Shown here piece by piece: positions 23,488 through 35,599 of a DNA stretch of 64,000 nt (position 1 is its first letter; the number at the start of each line of letters is the position of its first letter). The notes beneath the pieces were generated by a model, which saw only the letters and a program-made list of their open reading frames with translations, had not been told where the DNA came from and did not search any database. The stretch covers positions 89,384,541-89,448,540 of the forward strand of contig JAQMRL010000008.1 of the NCBI GenBank assembly GCA_035578175.1, read 5' to 3'. The position numbers and the translations under genes were made by a program. The DNA comes from Catonia carolina. Taxonomy: Eukaryota; Arthropoda; Insecta; Hemiptera; Achilidae.

Positions 23488-24818
23488 TATATGTGAAGAT
23501 TTATGTATGTATAATCATTTTGTAATTTAAAACTTGACTTTTCATTAATGTAGACCCATACTATTTGAAAATTGAAAGATTTGCCTAAGTGATTATAAAA
23601 AAAATTATAAATTGGCCTAATACTTTGAAACAGTGATAACTTATTTACAACTTATTAACTTATTTAAATTGTTGATTTCTAATCTCTCTTAATAATACAT
23701 TTTAAAATCATCACCTCGATATTCTTACTGATCAGAAGCAATTCTTGATTTGTTGTTCAAGATCTTTAAGATAAATTCTAGAATTTGTAGATTAAAATAA
23801 TTAAAAAGTTTATTGCTTTCTTTAATTTTAAGAATGTAATTCTGATAGTTATTTGACCTGCATTCTAGACAAATTGCAATTTATCTAAAACCTTTTACGC
23901 ATTTACTCAGAGAACTGTCCGCCCCGAAAGATCGATAGGCTTAATTTTTAAGGTCACTGTTATTTTCTAAAGCCCGTGCTGACCAGCAGGAGCTTTGTAA
24001 CTGGATATGGTATAAATCAAGTTAACCTTTCTTTGTCTATCTTTCTTTATTTATTTACATCTTTCTCTTTCTTACTCCTTCTCCTTTGACAACTCATTTA
24101 TCAAGCACGTTTAAATCTTTTCATGTAGATTAGTTTATGCATTAGATTTCTTTCTAACTTGACTGACTGACGAGATAAAGTTCCGGTTAAGATTACTTCA
24201 TCTCTGTCATAAACTTGTCGCATTTATAAACAACAAATATGCATTATAATTTTAAAATATGTTACATTACGCAAAATAACTAATCTGGATAATGTGTTAT
24301 CACATTTCATGTTTGTTTATTACATTCTTTTATGTAATTCATTGTAATTTTTCAACATATTTTTCTTCTTATTTATGGTAATAATTTTAGTTACATATAA
24401 ACCTTAGAATATTTTTACGATATTGTGTTAAATTTATTATGAAAATGTCCAAAATGTGGTGAATTATTCATATATTTATTTGTTAGTAAAAAATTTATAT
24501 ATGCCATTTTACAACATTAAAAAACACTAAATAAAACGTTAGATAAAATTTAAACTGAAATATATTACTGTTGGGTTTTTCTCAAACGTTTTGAACACTA
24601 AATTTTTCATTGTTGATGGATTTTATTAATATTTTACTTTTTAAAAATAACGTGAATATTTTTTTTAAATATTTTTGTCGGTTTATGACTCATTCAATTT
24701 TTGTAATTTCAGATTTATTTTTAAATACGTTGGTCTAACTACAATAAAATTTTCATGGATGTTATCTTTCTTCGGATTTTATTTTTTGTTCGTCGGAATC
24801 CAAGGTTAAATTTGTTGT
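23488..24818. other. AT-rich interval, nothing recognised
   Basis: Mostly A/T runs; no motif-bearing frame. Confidence 0.45.
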
Positions 24819-25615
24819 CTGACTGTGTGTAAATACATCAGGTATCTCAAGAATGGAACATTGTAAAAAGTTGAACTTGGAACTTAAGTTAGTTACCACT
24901 AAAATAGACACATAGAGAACCGACACGAACATTTTCATCAAAATCGGTCAACCGAAATTCGTGCAATTTTTCACTTTTTTGCAACTTTCTCAAAAACTGT
25001 CCTACGATTTTTTTTTAAATCGCCTCATGCTACATTTTTTATGCTCTACACTACAAGACAGAGTAAGGGCCAAACCTGTTGAAAAGCGTGGGAAGGCTTT
25101 TCTCTCGTAAAGAATGGTTTTTTAAGATTGCGGCCTTAATATGTATAACCTTCAACTTTCATTTTAAACATTTTTTGTACAACGCTTAGTTTAGCTGCAA
25201 TTAGTGGTTTTCCGTTGTTTTTTTTTCAAGAAAATCTGAAAAAACGGGACTTTTAAGATTGCAGCCTCAGTGGTCTTTTGTAATTTACGACAAAAATGTA
25301 TCTAATTAAAATTGTAGGAAATAAAAAGATCTACAAATTTTATTTCGAACATTTTTTTGTACAAGTTTAGCGGCAATTAAAAGTTTTCTGTTGCTGTTTT
25401 TTCATCAAAATCTGTAAAAAATGGGATTAATCAAAGTTATAGGGAATTAAAAAACCTACAACTTCTATTTTAGGCATTTTTCTTTACAGAGCTTAGTTTA
25501 GAGGCAATTACTAATTTTCCGTATTTTTTAAAGTAGGTACTATAGAGGTTGATTTTCATTTTGCGTCATTCATTCATGGTTAAAATTAGGTTATGGTTTT
25601 TTATTTTACATTGTA
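24819..25615 (+). mobile_element. GT-family element, left part of a split copy
   Basis: Begins near the GT tract (CTGACTGTGTGTAAATACAT) without a head, then GGTATCTCAAGAATGGAACA, AACTTGGAACTTAAGTTAG, CATCAAAATCGGTCAACCG and three TTAGTTTAG-type blocks. It continues at 26741 after a 1.1-kb interruption. Confidence 0.75.
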
Positions 25616-25846
25616 ATATTATAATATAATAATAATATAATAAACCTATGTATATAATGGGCTATATAATAATATAATATAATGTAACCTAAATAAAACT
25701 ACACGAATGCACAATACATTAAAAACAATGAAATTAAAATTAAACAAAAAATGAATTTTTTATTAAATGTGAAACTACGTCTTCTGTAGCAAAAGGTTGA
25801 TGGAGGATACCATCTATGAAAATACAATGTCAAAGATTTAGCAACA

Positions 25847-26741
25847 TACGAGGTGTGGCTATTAATAACGAGACTGACGTTGTAAATTTTTTTTTATACA
25901 TAATAACTTATTGTCACCTTCAATATACACTCCTTCTCTATCGCTAAAACGCTCCATGCAAATTTTCCATCGTTGGAAACAGTCCTGGAGTTCATCTTCT
26001 GCCAGCTCCTTCAGGACACGTGCCGCTTTCTCTTTTACAGCTTCCACAGACTCAAATCTTGTCCCTTTTAATGCATATTTCACCTTAAGGAACAGGTAGA
26101 AGTCACATAGTGCAAGATCTGGTGAATAAGGTGGATGTTCTAACACTGAGATGCTGTACTTGGCTAGGAACCTCTTGACAGATGACGCGGAAAGAGGTGG
26201 CGCATTGTCTTAGTGGAGAACCCATGATTTGTCCTTCCATATTTCGGGGCGTTTTTTCCTTACTCTTTGACGTAGTATAAAAAGTACCTTAAAGTAGTAA
26301 TATTGATTAATTGTTTGACCTTCAGGAACCCAGTGAAGGTACACAATCCCATGGATATAAAAAAAACAACTTCATCATTGCTTTAAATTTTGACATGCCA
26401 TTCGAGCTTTTTTTGGCTCTCGGTGAAGTTCGGCTCTTCCAGTGCACGGATTGGCGCTTCGTTTCCGGATCATAAGTAAAAAAACCACGTTTCATCACAT
26501 GATATTATCGTTTCCAAAAAATTTGGGTCATTTTCATTCGCGTACAAAGTGTCAGTACAAACATTTTTGAGCGGCACGTGTCCTGAAGGAGCTGACAGAA
26601 GATGACTTCTAGCACTGTTTCCAACAATGGAAAATTCGCATGGAGCGTTGTAGGGATAGAGAAGGAGTGTATATTGAAAGTGATAATAAGTAATTATGTA
26701 TAAAATTTTTTACGACGTCAGTCTCGTTATTTAATAGCTAC
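25847..26741 (-). mobile_element. Rearranged mariner, copy a (3' end at both termini)
   Basis: Left terminus ACGAGGTGTGGCTATTAATA with GAGACTGACGT. From 26570 back to 25862 it reads on the minus strand as a degraded mariner transposase: an ETIISC-type block, then LEHPPYSPDLALCDFYLF, then KGTRFESVEAVKEKAARVLK. From 26571 to 26741 the sequence turns over and repeats the 3' end on the plus strand (CCTGAAGGAGCTGACAGAAG to ACGTCAGTCTCGTTATTTAA). The right terminus is cut short before CACTTCGTA. The 5' transposase half is absent. Confidence 0.85.
25862..26146 (-). pseudogene. mariner transposase, C-terminal fragment (copy a)
   Basis: 94-codon frame with HPPYSPDLALCDFYLF, which carries the third catalytic Asp of the D,D(34)D triad. 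Upstream on the minus strand the frame is broken: the HQDN block region is damaged near 26210. Confidence 0.8.
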
Positions 26742-26800
26742 ATTCATGGTTAAACTTAGGTTTTATTGTTCATTATTTACATTGCCAAGAAGAAGTCGAG
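26742..26800 (+). mobile_element. GT-family element, right end after the mariner interruption
   Basis: CATTCATGGTTAAACTTAGG repeats a block already present at about 25570, then CATTATTTACATTGCCAAGA leads into the family end. Confidence 0.65.
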
Positions 26801-27715
26801 TGAGTGTTCCAAACCAATTTTTTTTAAAATATCACAGAGGCCACAATCGATGGATTTGTTTGTCTTTTATTTTTCACTTTCTTTGTGATACAGTTACTTA
26901 TTTTTTAAATAAATGAACAGATTTCAATAAAGTAGTTATCAAAAAATATTTACTTTTTAAGAAATATCACTATATTTATAATACGGCATAGAAATTAATA
27001 TGATTAATATTTATGTAGAAGTAAAATAAAATAACTTTTTGCCAACTTATTTAATAAAACACGATAGTTGTTAAGAATTGTTTACGATCTGAACTCCTCC
27101 TCGCTTGTTAATAGTCGGTAATTATCTCCAGGTATCTTCTTGTTTGACATCAGACGACATCGTACTTGAGACCACCTTGAATATTATACTAGAGTACACA
27201 AAACCGTAAAATAAAACTATAAATAAAAAAAAATTAAAAACTAGAACAGAATCCCATGTACTAATGCAATGAAATAAATTTATGTTGGATAGGTGTGTGT
27301 GTATAGTAGGGCGTATTCTTTTGTCGTAGTACACAATACGGTGAACATTAATACTATCTGTAGAATATAAGTTGGCTATTTAACAAAAGACCATTTAAAA
27401 TGGCTGTAACATTTCTATTTAGTTCCCTTCGGTACCTGTCCTTTCATTTTCCATAGTTGTTACCAGAAGAACAAATAGTCTTTTGAACGTACGATAGCTT
27501 ATTGTTTATGTTGGGGTCAATATCTCATTGAATATTCTAATTCTTTTCTAGTACTCTTATTTTCTTGGCTTCTTTTCAGTTCTTTTCAATGTACTCCAAT
27601 AATATTTATTACAGGATCTTATGTTATTTAAATTTTTGTGGTTTAATTATTTCTTTTCATTTTAAGATAACTAGAAATCACGGCTCAGATATTTTTTACT
27701 TGTATAAGACCAATT
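26801..27715. other. AT-rich interval, nothing recognised
   Basis: No recognisable gene or repeat landmark. Confidence 0.45.
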
Positions 27716-27940
27716 TTAGACGAAGTGAGGTGACTTAGGCGTTTTTGGAAGCTCTTTTTGCAGCCCGCGTTCGTTCACTGTAGGGTTTTTTCTTCTTTCT
27801 TCTGTCCACCTGTTGTTCTGTTTTTTCTCTTCATAGAAGCTCTTAAAGTTCGTAATTCGTTTTCTGAAGCGAAAAATCTGTTGTGAAAATTCCAATAAAT
27901 ATGAATGAAAACGTCTGTTACTAGAGGATTTTGAGGTCAT
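27716..27940 (-). pseudogene. Possible LINE ORF C-terminal remnant
   Basis: 74-codon frame ending in a basic stretch (NNRWTEERRKNPTVNERGLQ) that resembles the tail of the frame at 18905-19099. Too short to classify. Confidence 0.3.
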
Positions 27941-28440
27941 TGTGTAAAGTAGCGTTAGAAACGCTAAACTAATATTCTAAATATATTTCTGGTGTGTTAA
28001 ATTTTAATTTCTTTCAAGTGATTCTAATTTTTCTTTTCATTTTGTTCTATCTCACAGGAAATTTAAGATTTACTAATGTGGTAAAACGATTTTCTGTTAA
28101 TCTATCTAAATTTATTATCTTAAAATGTACGTGAAATATCAATTGTCTCTCTTTTGGTGATTTATTTGATTTCAAAAGAGATTTTGTTTTCCTGTTTTGA
28201 AGACCTTGAATAACACTATATACCTCCAAATAATGTGAATTTGAGACGTTTTTCCTTGTTGTCTGTACGCATAATATAATTTTCTTTATTTACTATATTA
28301 CTTTTATGTTCGTCTTTTCTTTTAATGCATTCAGCTAGTTTTGTTTCTCATATTTAGTAAGTCTCCTATTAATATAATATTTTAGCCAAAAAAAAGTAAT
28401 GACTAAATTTACATTTATTTTTTGAATAAATGTTGTTGTT

Positions 28441-28585
28441 TTTACTTTCTCTTGCCTATTTGAATAGGCTATATAGAAAGGAAAGTATTGTTTTCATGTC
28501 GATTTTTCGAAATCGAGTTTTCACCGCAACTACATGTTTTCAGACCCCCTGAACCCAAAAAACATGTTTTGAGCGATTGGTGTGT

Positions 28586-28623
<38 letters not shown>

Positions 28624-29080
28624 AGAATATCTCAAGAACGAAACATCGTACGAACTTGAAACTTGAAACGTAAGTTACGTACCACTACCGGACCCGACAC
28701 GAACATTTTCATCAAAATCGGTCAACCGGAAGTAGTAGTTTATTCGTGTAATTTTTCACTTTTTGCGATTTTCTCAAAAATGGCTTTTACGATTTTTTTA
28801 AAAATCGCCTCATTTGCTTAATTTTTTTATGTTCTACAAGATAAGGTAGGCGCCATGTCTGCTGAAATTCTTGGGGAGGCTTATTTCTCGTAAAAAAATT
28901 GTTTTTTTAAGATTGCGGCTTTAATATGCATTTAAGCACAAAAATGTATTTGATAAAAGGTGAGGTTAGTTTTTTGTTTATTTCTAATGTTTTATTACTA
29001 ATGTTAGGTTATATTGTTCATTATTTTCATTGGCAAGAGAAAGTCGTGTGAGTGGTTTCACACCAGATTTTTTTAATAAT
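28441..29080 (+). mobile_element. GT-family element, internally deleted
   Basis: Head TTTACTTTCTCTTGCC, TCATGTCGATTTTTCGAAAT, CAGACCCCCTGAACCC, (GT)n at 28581-28620, CATCAAAATCGGTCAACCGG, then a jump to the distal CATTGGCAAGAGAAAGTCGT and TTTCACACCAGATTTTTTTA. It lacks the middle 300-400 bp seen at 38064. Confidence 0.88.
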
Positions 29081-30429
29081 TGTGTAAAAAAGTGTTAGAT
29101 TCCAGACTTAGAATTGAACCTTCATCTATGTGCGTTATCTTTGTGCCATTATACTTTACTGACCGATAAATCAACGAAATTATGTGTATGTGCCCACTTA
29201 TTACCAGGAATAGTTGTACTAATGTGATATTCGTATACATTTGTTACTGCCAATTAGGCTACATTAGATTTATGTATTTTCATATGAAAATTTTATAGTA
29301 GTGTTTTAATTAATAGGCCTATTATTTTCGGTCATAAACCTCCACCAGTTTCATTTTCATAAAATATCATTCATGTAAATTACCTAAATACACAACGTTC
29401 GAGTAACTAACTACAGCTTCATACGCAAATTTACGGGTTTTTTGTGTTCTAATTGCAAAGTAGTCTCTTAAGTTGATTCTAGGATAAGTATAGATCCTAA
29501 AATAGTGTTAAGTAGTGTGATCGTGCTAGTGGTAGTGATAGTGGCACTGGTGTACCCAGGATCAAAACTAGAGGGGCCCAAGCCATGGTCGTTAAGGTTG
29601 TAATATTCCATTTGCCCTCCAATACTACTACTCGATTTTTACACCATTTCAGTGTGGTAACCAACTGATTTTTTGCCGTCATCCTACCTAATTTTGTTTC
29701 GTATCATCATTCTAAGGAAAGTCGAACAATCGGAATTTATTATCATACTTGACTTCAAGGTTAAATTTGCCTTTTAAATTTGAAGGATTTACAGATATTT
29801 TAAAACCATCCAATGTTATTGGGCATTCATAAAGTCCCGGTGAATCGGCAAAGGTCCTCGTTTGTTGATTTTTTTCCACAAGCTCCTGTTTTTTTTTACT
29901 GCGGTCTCTGAAACGCCCTTTTTCACCTTTCTAATTAAAAATTGCTCGAACAATCCAGTAGATCTACTGAGCTCACCTTATGCACTGCGGTATTCTGTGT
30001 CTGTAAGAAAATTATAAAATCCACAACTTTTCACTCACCAATCACTGGTACGACACTTTGAAACTATTCCAAACATGTATTACAACGGTCAGCTTCTTAG
30101 AAAATTGCTGGTCTCAAAATATCTTCAGATAATCTTGAAAATCGAAAAGCTATTTCGCGTACCTTCCACGCCCGCTATCTTGAACCGTTTGATCCCCCAT
30201 TATTTACCGGCCGATTTCAATGAATTTTATAGTGCACACTACTTTCAATAGAAACGAATGAATCTTTTGAAAGACGTTTTTCTCCAAGTTAACGTAACGA
30301 TACTGAGTACCTGCGAAATTTTACTAACTTTGATCCCGCTTGGAGGGCTTCATCAAATAGGTGAACGGTTCAAATTCGGTGTACCTATAGTCCTTAAGGT
30401 GGAGAATTTTTTAATAGCCTACCATTCTT
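29081..30429. other. Interval without a recognised gene
   Basis: Short frames only; a minus frame at 29497-29682 shows no motif. Confidence 0.4.
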
Positions 30430-30720
30430 TGTACCAAGTTCTTCTGCCATGAGGCTTGTCGTCTTCCCGAATTTATTTCTCCTGATGATTTCACCCTATG
30501 TAATTAGGGAGAGCAGACCGTATCGTTCTCCTTGGACAACATTACTAAGATATTACAATTTTACTGTTTTTAACAAACTTTCTTTCGTTTTATTCGAGAG
30601 ACACAGAACTTCTTCGTTTATTTTCTCCTCTGTCCATATTACTCTCAATAAACGGCGGTACATTCTAAGTTCAAAAGCTTACAGCTTATTAATATCCTTT
30701 TTCTAAGCGCGTGTGCCACC
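30430..30720 (-). pseudogene. Decayed LINE C-terminal segment, first of two related pieces
   Basis: Shares an ordered series of blocks with 31005-31290: CCATGAGGCTTGTCGTCTTC, GAGCAGACCGTA, AACAAACTTTCTTTC, GACACAGAACT and an AAAGCTTACAGCTT-like block. On the minus strand the order suggests the end of an endonuclease/reverse-transcriptase LINE (N-E-x-V-L-R, then L-G-H-x-x-R, then G-R-x-x-x-G-R-R-R). All blocks are broken by stops. Confidence 0.4.
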
Positions 30721-31004
30721 AAACCACACAAGAGAATATTGTGAAGACGTATCATCTATGAAGTCTGGTTAAAACTACCCTAAATAAATAGTATTTCAAT
30801 ATCCTTAAGTTTCATTCTGAAAATCGGTATGCATGTTTTTGTAAGTGATACCTAAGAATAGTAAACCAATTGTATTCTCAGCTTATGCATTGGTACGGTG
30901 AAAGGGGGCTTCTTTTCTTCTTCTAACAGAGGTTGTATATCATAATGTTCATTTTTAACTTTGACATTGCAGCTGTAACCATTCTCTGTACGAAGTTCTT
31001 TATA

Positions 31005-31290
31005 TAGCCATGAGGTTCGTCGCCTTCCCGCATTCGTCTCCCGATATTTTCCCCTGTAAAATTAGTTGGAGTAGACCGTACAGTTCTCGCATAATATGAC
31101 TGAGACATTTCTGTTCTCTTGTTTTTCTAGTATTAACAAGCTCTCTTTCTTTATTAATTAGACGCAGAACTCTTTCGATTTTTTCCTTTTCTGTCGATGG
31201 TACTTTTAACAGATGATTATATTCCCAAAAATCGAAAGCTTGAATCTTGTCAATATCTCGTTTTCAGTGCGTCCATACTTCCATTTCATG
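31005..31290 (-). pseudogene. Decayed LINE C-terminal segment, second piece
   Basis: Less degraded than the preceding piece. On the minus strand it contains GENIGRRMREGDEPHGYIKN, in the position of the G-K-I-x-G-R-R-x-x-G-R motif near the end of RTE-like ORFs. The pieces may be two insertions or a duplication. Confidence 0.4.
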
Positions 31291-31645
31291 CGAGAAAATT
31301 AAATTACTTCAATTTTTTTTAATAGATTTTTTGTTTTTAATTTTTTACTGACAAGATGCACTAAAAAAATCATAGAGTAGAGACCTTTTACGATAAAAAA
31401 AACTTCACAATTTATTACTTTCACCTTCATACTTAGCTGTTCTGTTTTCATCAAACTAAATTACACAAATTTGAGCACCTAAAATATGAATCGAAGGAAT
31501 GCTTCAATGAAATCATTTTTTTTAAACCACGTCAAGCAAAACGTAATGGAATCTAGAGGTTGTGCTTGTGTACAGTGCTAGATACAAGATTTAAGACAAA
31601 AAATACTCGCCTTACTAAAAAGCTATGATTCTGAATTGACGTTTA

Positions 31646-32208
31646 CCCTTTATAGGTCTTTGGTAAGTATATTTACCACTAGCAATAAGGTCGATTTTAT
31701 TTAGAATAAGCTATGCAGTTGAACCTTATTAACATTTTATGGTTTTATAGATGTTTTCTGGTAAGTAGGCTATCCACATTTTGAAATTTAGTGCGCAGTG
31801 ATTATTTGCTTCGTGAGTTGCACGAATGTGGTAAGGATTCATACCAGCGTATGCTACCGGGTTGTTTTGTTGTTACTTTTGTACATGCTTAGAAAATTTT
31901 AGTTTTTTACGGGAAAACAAGCATTCATGCTAATACGAGTAGGTATAGTTAAGATAAGCTATTCTACAATTTTTTTTTGTTTATATAGTACTACAAGTTG
32001 TTTTAATAAGCATTCTTACCACTAAATATAATGATTTCCATTTAAATAATCGTTTCTTGGTAAGTACGTATACTTACCAGGGCTTAACATCAACAAAAAT
32101 GTATATCTTACTGTTCTGGCACTGAAATACATTATTCAAGTTCCTATAAAGCAAAAGTTAACATTTTACAACATATATATTTTCCCCGTTGTACTGCCCT
32201 ATAAAGGG
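31646..32208 (+). mobile_element. piggyBac-type MITE, copy A (563 bp)
   Basis: Ends are CCCTTTATAGG and CCCTATAAAGGG, flanked by TTTA on the left and TTAA on the right, consistent with a TTAA duplication with one later change. It is the same family as 34781-35350 in the opposite orientation. No transposase frame. GGTAAG motifs are scattered through it, two of them in the palindromes GGTAAGTATATTTACC and GGTAAGTACGTATACTTACC. Confidence 0.88.
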
Positions 32209-32943
32209 TTAATGTAAAATGATTTTTAAAAAATTACCGTACGGAGTGAAAACGGGAAAAACAATGAACCAACTTATTTTTTATATATACTTCTTTGAGA
32301 CTAGTAAAAAGCCCGCGCTGTGCATCGGCGCGATTGCGTTTGTTTTTTCCGTTTATTATAAATTGAAAAATTATATAATGATGTAGGTAACAGAAGAAAA
32401 AATTAAATTTATAATAATAATATTCGTGTGTGTATTATAAATTACAGGAATGAATTACCAACCGCCTAGTAGTGAAATTTAATTGCTACCAGCTACTACA
32501 TTCTCATGCCTCCGGTTATTCAAGCATAAAACTCAATTAACTAGTGCATAATTCATTCAATCTTAATTCATCTACCAAGTAATAATACATTCATTGCTTA
32601 TTGTGTATTTTGTAGTTATTGTTTTAATAAAGATATCAAAAAAGCATTGGTCTTCAGTTTATAACATTTTCTTGTATTGTAAGTTAAGTAGGCCTATTTT
32701 TATTGAATCTGTCATTTCAAAAAGCCCATAAAGTCAAAAAACTAACTTTCGGAAAAATTAAAAAACTGGTAATTTACTACGTTTCAATAAAAACACTATT
32801 AAAAATATATTTTTTTCAGAAGGCTGTTCTCTTTAATAAAAAATGTATTCTTACGTCTTTTTTGAGATAAGCCACTCGTTTAAAAAAAAGTTAAAAATTT
32901 TGACTTCAGGTGTTGACTAAAATAAATATAAATAGTTAAAACA
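32209..32943. other. AT-rich interval, nothing recognised
   Basis: No recognisable gene. Confidence 0.45.
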
Positions 32944-33895
32944 TACGAAGTGTGGCTATTAAATAACGAGACTGACGTTTAAAAAATTTTATTTTAATTT
33001 TATACATAATCACTTATTGTCACCTTCAATATACAGTCCTTCTCTATCCCTACAACACTCCATGTGAATTTTCCATGTTGGAAACAGTGCTGGAAGTCAT
33101 CTTCTGTCAGCTCCTTCAGGACATGTGCCGCTTTCTCTTTTTCTGCTTCCACAGACTCAAATCTTGTCCCTTTTAATGCAGATTTTACCTTAGGGAACAG
33201 GTAGAAGTCACATGGTGCAAGATCTGGTGAATAAGGTGGATGTTCTGACACTGAGATGCTGTACTTGGCTAGGAACCTCTTGACAGATAACGCGGAATGA
33301 GGTGGCGCATTGTCTTGGTGGAAAACCCATGATTTGTCCTTCCACATTTCGGGGCGTTTTTTCCTTACTCTTTGACGTAGTTTAGAAAGTACCTCAAGGT
33401 ACTTATATTGAGGTACAGTACTTATATTAAGGTACAGTATATTGATTAATTGTTTGACCTTCAGGAACCCAGTGAAGGTACACAATTCCATGGATATAAA
33501 AAAAACAATCATCATTGCTTTAAATTTTGACTTGCTCATTCGAGTTTTTTTGGCTCCCGGTGGAGTTCAGCTCTTCCAGTGCATGGGTTGGCGCTTCGTT
33601 TCCGGATCATAAGTAAAAAACGATGTTTCATCACATGTTATTATCGTTTCCAAAAAATTTGGGTAATTTTCAATCGCGTACAAAGTGTCAGTACAAATAT
33701 TTTTGAGCGGCACGTGTCCTGAAGGAGCTGACAGAAGATGACTTCCAGTACTGTTTCCAACAATGGAAAATTCACATGGAGCGTTGTAGGGATAGAGAAG
33801 AAGTGCATATTAAAGGTGACAATAAGTGATTATGTATAAAATTAAAATAAATTTTTTTCCACGTTAGTCTCGTTATTTAATAGCCACACATCGTA
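32944..33895 (-). mobile_element. Rearranged mariner, copy b (3' end at both termini)
   Basis: Bounded by TA on both sides, with termini TACGAAGTGTGGCTATTAAA and, inverted, TTTAATAGCCACACATCGTA. The left part (to 33706) is the 3' two-thirds of a mariner on the minus strand. 33707-33895 repeats the 3'-most about 190 bp in inverted orientation. The turnover point, just before GCGGCACGTG, is the same as in copy a. A short internal tandem duplication around TTATATTGAGGTACAGTA (33399-33445) is private to this copy. Confidence 0.9.
33000..33539 (-). pseudogene. mariner transposase catalytic domain, N-truncated (copy b)
   Basis: 179-codon open frame, the longest in the window. It shows WVFHQDNAPPHSALSVKRFL with Asp76 and EHPPYSPDLAPCDFYLFPKV with Asp111. 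Exactly 34 residues separate the two, which is the D,D(34)D signature of mariner. A first catalytic Asp box survives upstream on the minus strand as an ETIITCDET-like block near 33640, out of this frame. The DNA-binding half of the roughly 345-residue enzyme is missing, so it cannot encode an active transposase. Confidence 0.9.
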
Positions 33896-34706
33896 CAATG
33901 ATTAAAGTGTATTGTTGCGCGAAAATTAGCGAAAAAGAAAGTGCAGTTTGCCAAAAAGCTTTATAATTGAGTTTCATTATGTGTGTACTTATTGGTTTAC
34001 TCTTCAAACATAATTCGCTGTTTAGAAGACAAAATAAAATGATTTATTTTTTAACAAATAATCGTGAAGTTTTGAGTAGCCATTTTTGTTTGGATTGAGT
34101 AGTAAATTGCGGATGGCACAATTAACAACTAGTCACGTTAGGGTAAAACTTTTTACCGGTTGATTCAGCTGGAAGAAGACTGGCACCGGAACGGAATGAG
34201 CGAAATAATAAATAATGCCAAACATAATTTAAGCCAAAGAAAATTATTATGTTTGTAATTTTAGCTTAACGTTTTAAAACAAAACTGCATTTGTTTTCAT
34301 GGGGGCCCGCCAGCGTTTAAAGTTTAAATCCTTTCCTCTAAGATGGATAGACACATCTTCTTTTAACAGTAATATTTTCTTTCTCATAATTATTAACCCC
34401 TCCCTCTACACCGCTTTCCTTATTCAAACATTCATACGTTCATAACAAACATTGATCTTTTCGTGTATTTACCTTGAAACCATTTAAAAATAATTAAAGT
34501 ACATTAAGTTATGAAAGGTTACTAACACGTTATAATCAAGATGTCTAGAAACGGGCATAACAATTTTAGTCATTAATATAAAAAATACCAGACCTACAAT
34601 TACATTTAGTCTTCAATTTATTTAAGATCTTAGTTGATTTTCGGTCGTATTTGTCTGTATTTTTGTTTATCTTTCAATTTATTTAACTTATTTAAACTAT
34701 ATTAAC

Positions 34707-35588
34707 GCACCAGGTTAATATAGTGGTAAAGTCGTCGCCGTGAATCAGCTGATTTTCGGAGACGAAGCTTCCTGGTTTAACCTTTTATAGGAGAAAATAT
34801 ACATGTTGTAAAATGTTAAATTTAGCTTTATTGGGACTTGAATAATGTATTTCTAGTGCCAGAACAGTAAGATATTTCTTTTTTGTTGATGTTAAGCCCT
34901 GGTAAGTTTACTTACCAAGGAACGTTTATTGAATTGGAAATCACATAATGTTTAGTGGTAAGAATGCTTATTAAAACAACTTACAGTACTATATAACCAA
35001 AAAATTTGTAAAATAGGTAATCTTAACTTTATATTAGCATGAAAGCAATGCTTGCTTACCCGTAAAAAATCTTTCTAAGCGCTGTACAAAAGTAACAACA
35101 AAACAACTCTGTAGCATACATTGGTATGAATCCTTACCACATTCGTGCAATTCACGAAGCAAATGGTCGCTGCGCGCTAGTTTCAAAATCTGGATAGCGT
35201 ACTTACCAGAAAACATCTATAAAACATAAAATGTCAATAAGGTAAAATAATTAGCTAAGGTAATTATAAGGTAAACCTAAATAGCTTATTCTTAAATAAA
35301 ATCGACCTTATTGCCAGTGGTAAGTATACTTACCAAAGTCCTATGAAGGGTTAAATCCTAGTAAAGGTAATTACTTTAATACGGATTAATATACTAGACT
35401 GTGGTTACCGGTGTACTTTGATGGTTGGGGTTCAATTAACCATAATATCTCAGAAATAATCAACTTGAGTCTGTACAAGACCACACCTGATTTACACATC
35501 ATACTCATCTCATTGGGTTACGGGGTTACTTATTGTTCTTACATTAAACAGATTACAATTTACACACATGAGGGTTAAAATAATTTAA
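34707..35588 (+). repeat. SINE family A copy, split by a piggyBac MITE
   Basis: Left part 34707-34780 holds an A-box-like TTAATATAGTGGTAAAGTC and a GATTTTCGGAGACGAAGCTT block. The right part from 35351 continues with ATCCTAGTAAAGGTAATTAC, GTTACCGGTGTACTTTGATG and CTCATCTCATTGGGTTACGG. The order matches the intact copy at 44572-44896. Confidence 0.9.
34781..35350 (-). mobile_element. piggyBac-type MITE, copy B (570 bp), with TTAA duplication
   Basis: TTAA at 34777-34780 and 35351-35354 flanks termini CCTTTTATAGGA and TCCTATGAAGGG. Removing the element and one TTAA restores the SINE sequence CCTGGTTTAAATCCTAG. TTAA-specific insertion and CCCT-type ends are hallmarks of the piggyBac superfamily. 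The minus-strand frame at 35034-35216 inside it has no transposase motif. Confidence 0.92.
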
Positions 35589-35599
35589 AAAATTATATT

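Noticed and set aside
30449..30706. 85-codon plus-strand frame
   Set aside because: The homologous segment at 31005-31290 makes sense only on the minus strand as a LINE end; the plus frame is a shadow.
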